A DNA stretch of 64,000 nucleotides, from positions 17,653,856-17,717,855 of the forward strand of contig NC_135246.1 in the NCBI RefSeq assembly GCF_947623445.1. The letters run 5' to 3'. The notes beneath the pieces are model-generated. The model was not told where the DNA came from and ran no database searches. It was given only the letters and a program-made list of their open reading frames with translations. The DNA comes from Clavelina lepadiformis (taxonomy: Eukaryota; Chordata; Ascidiacea; Aplousobranchia; Clavelinidae). A program made the position numbers and the translations under genes. Below are positions 63,671 through 64,000 of the stretch, piece by piece. Numbering within the stretch: position 1 is the first letter of the stretch; every line of letters begins with the position of its first letter.

Positions 63671-64000
63671 CGCCAAAGCGCAGCAAAGCAACAGCGACAA
63701 AGAATCATCGCGAAAGCGCGCGCAGAGAGCTCAACAGCAATAAATCGAAACTTAAACCACGAAAGCCAAAACATTCAAGACACGTAAATGTGCAAAAGCC
63801 ACCAACAACGACTATGCAAAAAATACTACAATTAATACAAAACCCAACTCCAAAGAGCAAAGAACCGACTCGCGAGCCAAATCGCGAAACAAAAAACATT
63901 ACCCGCATACCTGACAGAACATCCATCAATCAGATAGTCACGTCTGATCATTCTGTTTTCTGCAGAGAGCTTTTGAAACCGAGTGTTACTCGATTATCTA
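63671..64000 (+). other. A/C-rich open frame running off the right edge
   Basis: The plus strand is open for 110 codons from just after a TAA at 63668-63670 to the window end. It is rich in Lys, Arg, Thr, Asn and Pro (for example NPTPKSKEPTREPNRETKN). The strand is markedly A/C-rich from about 63560. There is no ATG until the middle. It could be the start of a transposable-element ORF or low-complexity DNA; no family is recognised. Confidence 0.25.

Noticed and set aside
1-64000. CRISPR arrays, bacterial operons, tRNA or rRNA genes
   Set aside because: No regularly spaced repeats or recognisable structural RNA sequences were seen by eye, and the window is clearly eukaryotic. A covariance-model scan was not possible.

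Overview
The window is AT-rich animal nuclear DNA: intron-split genes with GT-AG junctions, short exons, and animal gene families (ALIX, claudin, CCDC43, MEIOC, myeloid leukemia factor, agmatinase). The compact introns and this mixture suggest an invertebrate deuterostome, most likely a tunicate. That assignment is an inference; no species-diagnostic sequence was identified. All gene models were assembled by hand from reading frame, splice sites and remembered family motifs.

Layout. 1-2657 (-): 5' half of PDCD6IP/ALIX, running off the left edge. 4198-24102: a single ~19.9 kb DNA transposon with 138-bp inverted terminal repeats (134/138 identical by eye), flanked by a 7-8 bp target duplication (TCTACAT[C]). 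It carries an apparently intact 15-exon KDZ-family transposase (- strand, plus a probable upstream exon). It also carries a seven-exon homeodomain + HMG-box protein with an unrecognised C-terminal domain (+), a single-exon CCHC zinc-knuckle gene (-), a dead LINE reverse-transcriptase fragment and a small MITE-like palindrome. 24.5-35.4 kb: a tandem duplication carrying two copies of an uncharacterised gene (-). 36661-37941 (-): a complete claudin ending in a PDZ-binding YV. 39021-43507 (+): CCDC43, with a dead piggyBac element in intron 2 and a probable U12-type AT-AC intron 4. 44723-51816 (-): a complete 17-exon MEIOC. 54634-57641 (+): a complete MLF gene. 58743-61791 (+): a complete agmatinase-like ureohydrolase in which one metal-ligand Asp is replaced by Cys. 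The right edge holds an A/C-rich open frame of unknown nature.

The host genes are ordinary cellular functions (ESCRT, cell junctions, meiosis, polyamine/guanidine metabolism) and show no functional clustering. Claudin/CCDC43 and MEIOC/MLF are head-to-head pairs. The most novel part is the KDZ transposon: its transposase and its homeodomain-HMG partner converge from the two ends, both frames are open through every predicted junction, and the termini are nearly identical. This suggests a relatively young element with a multi-gene cargo. It sits about 1.5 kb upstream of the ALIX start codon.
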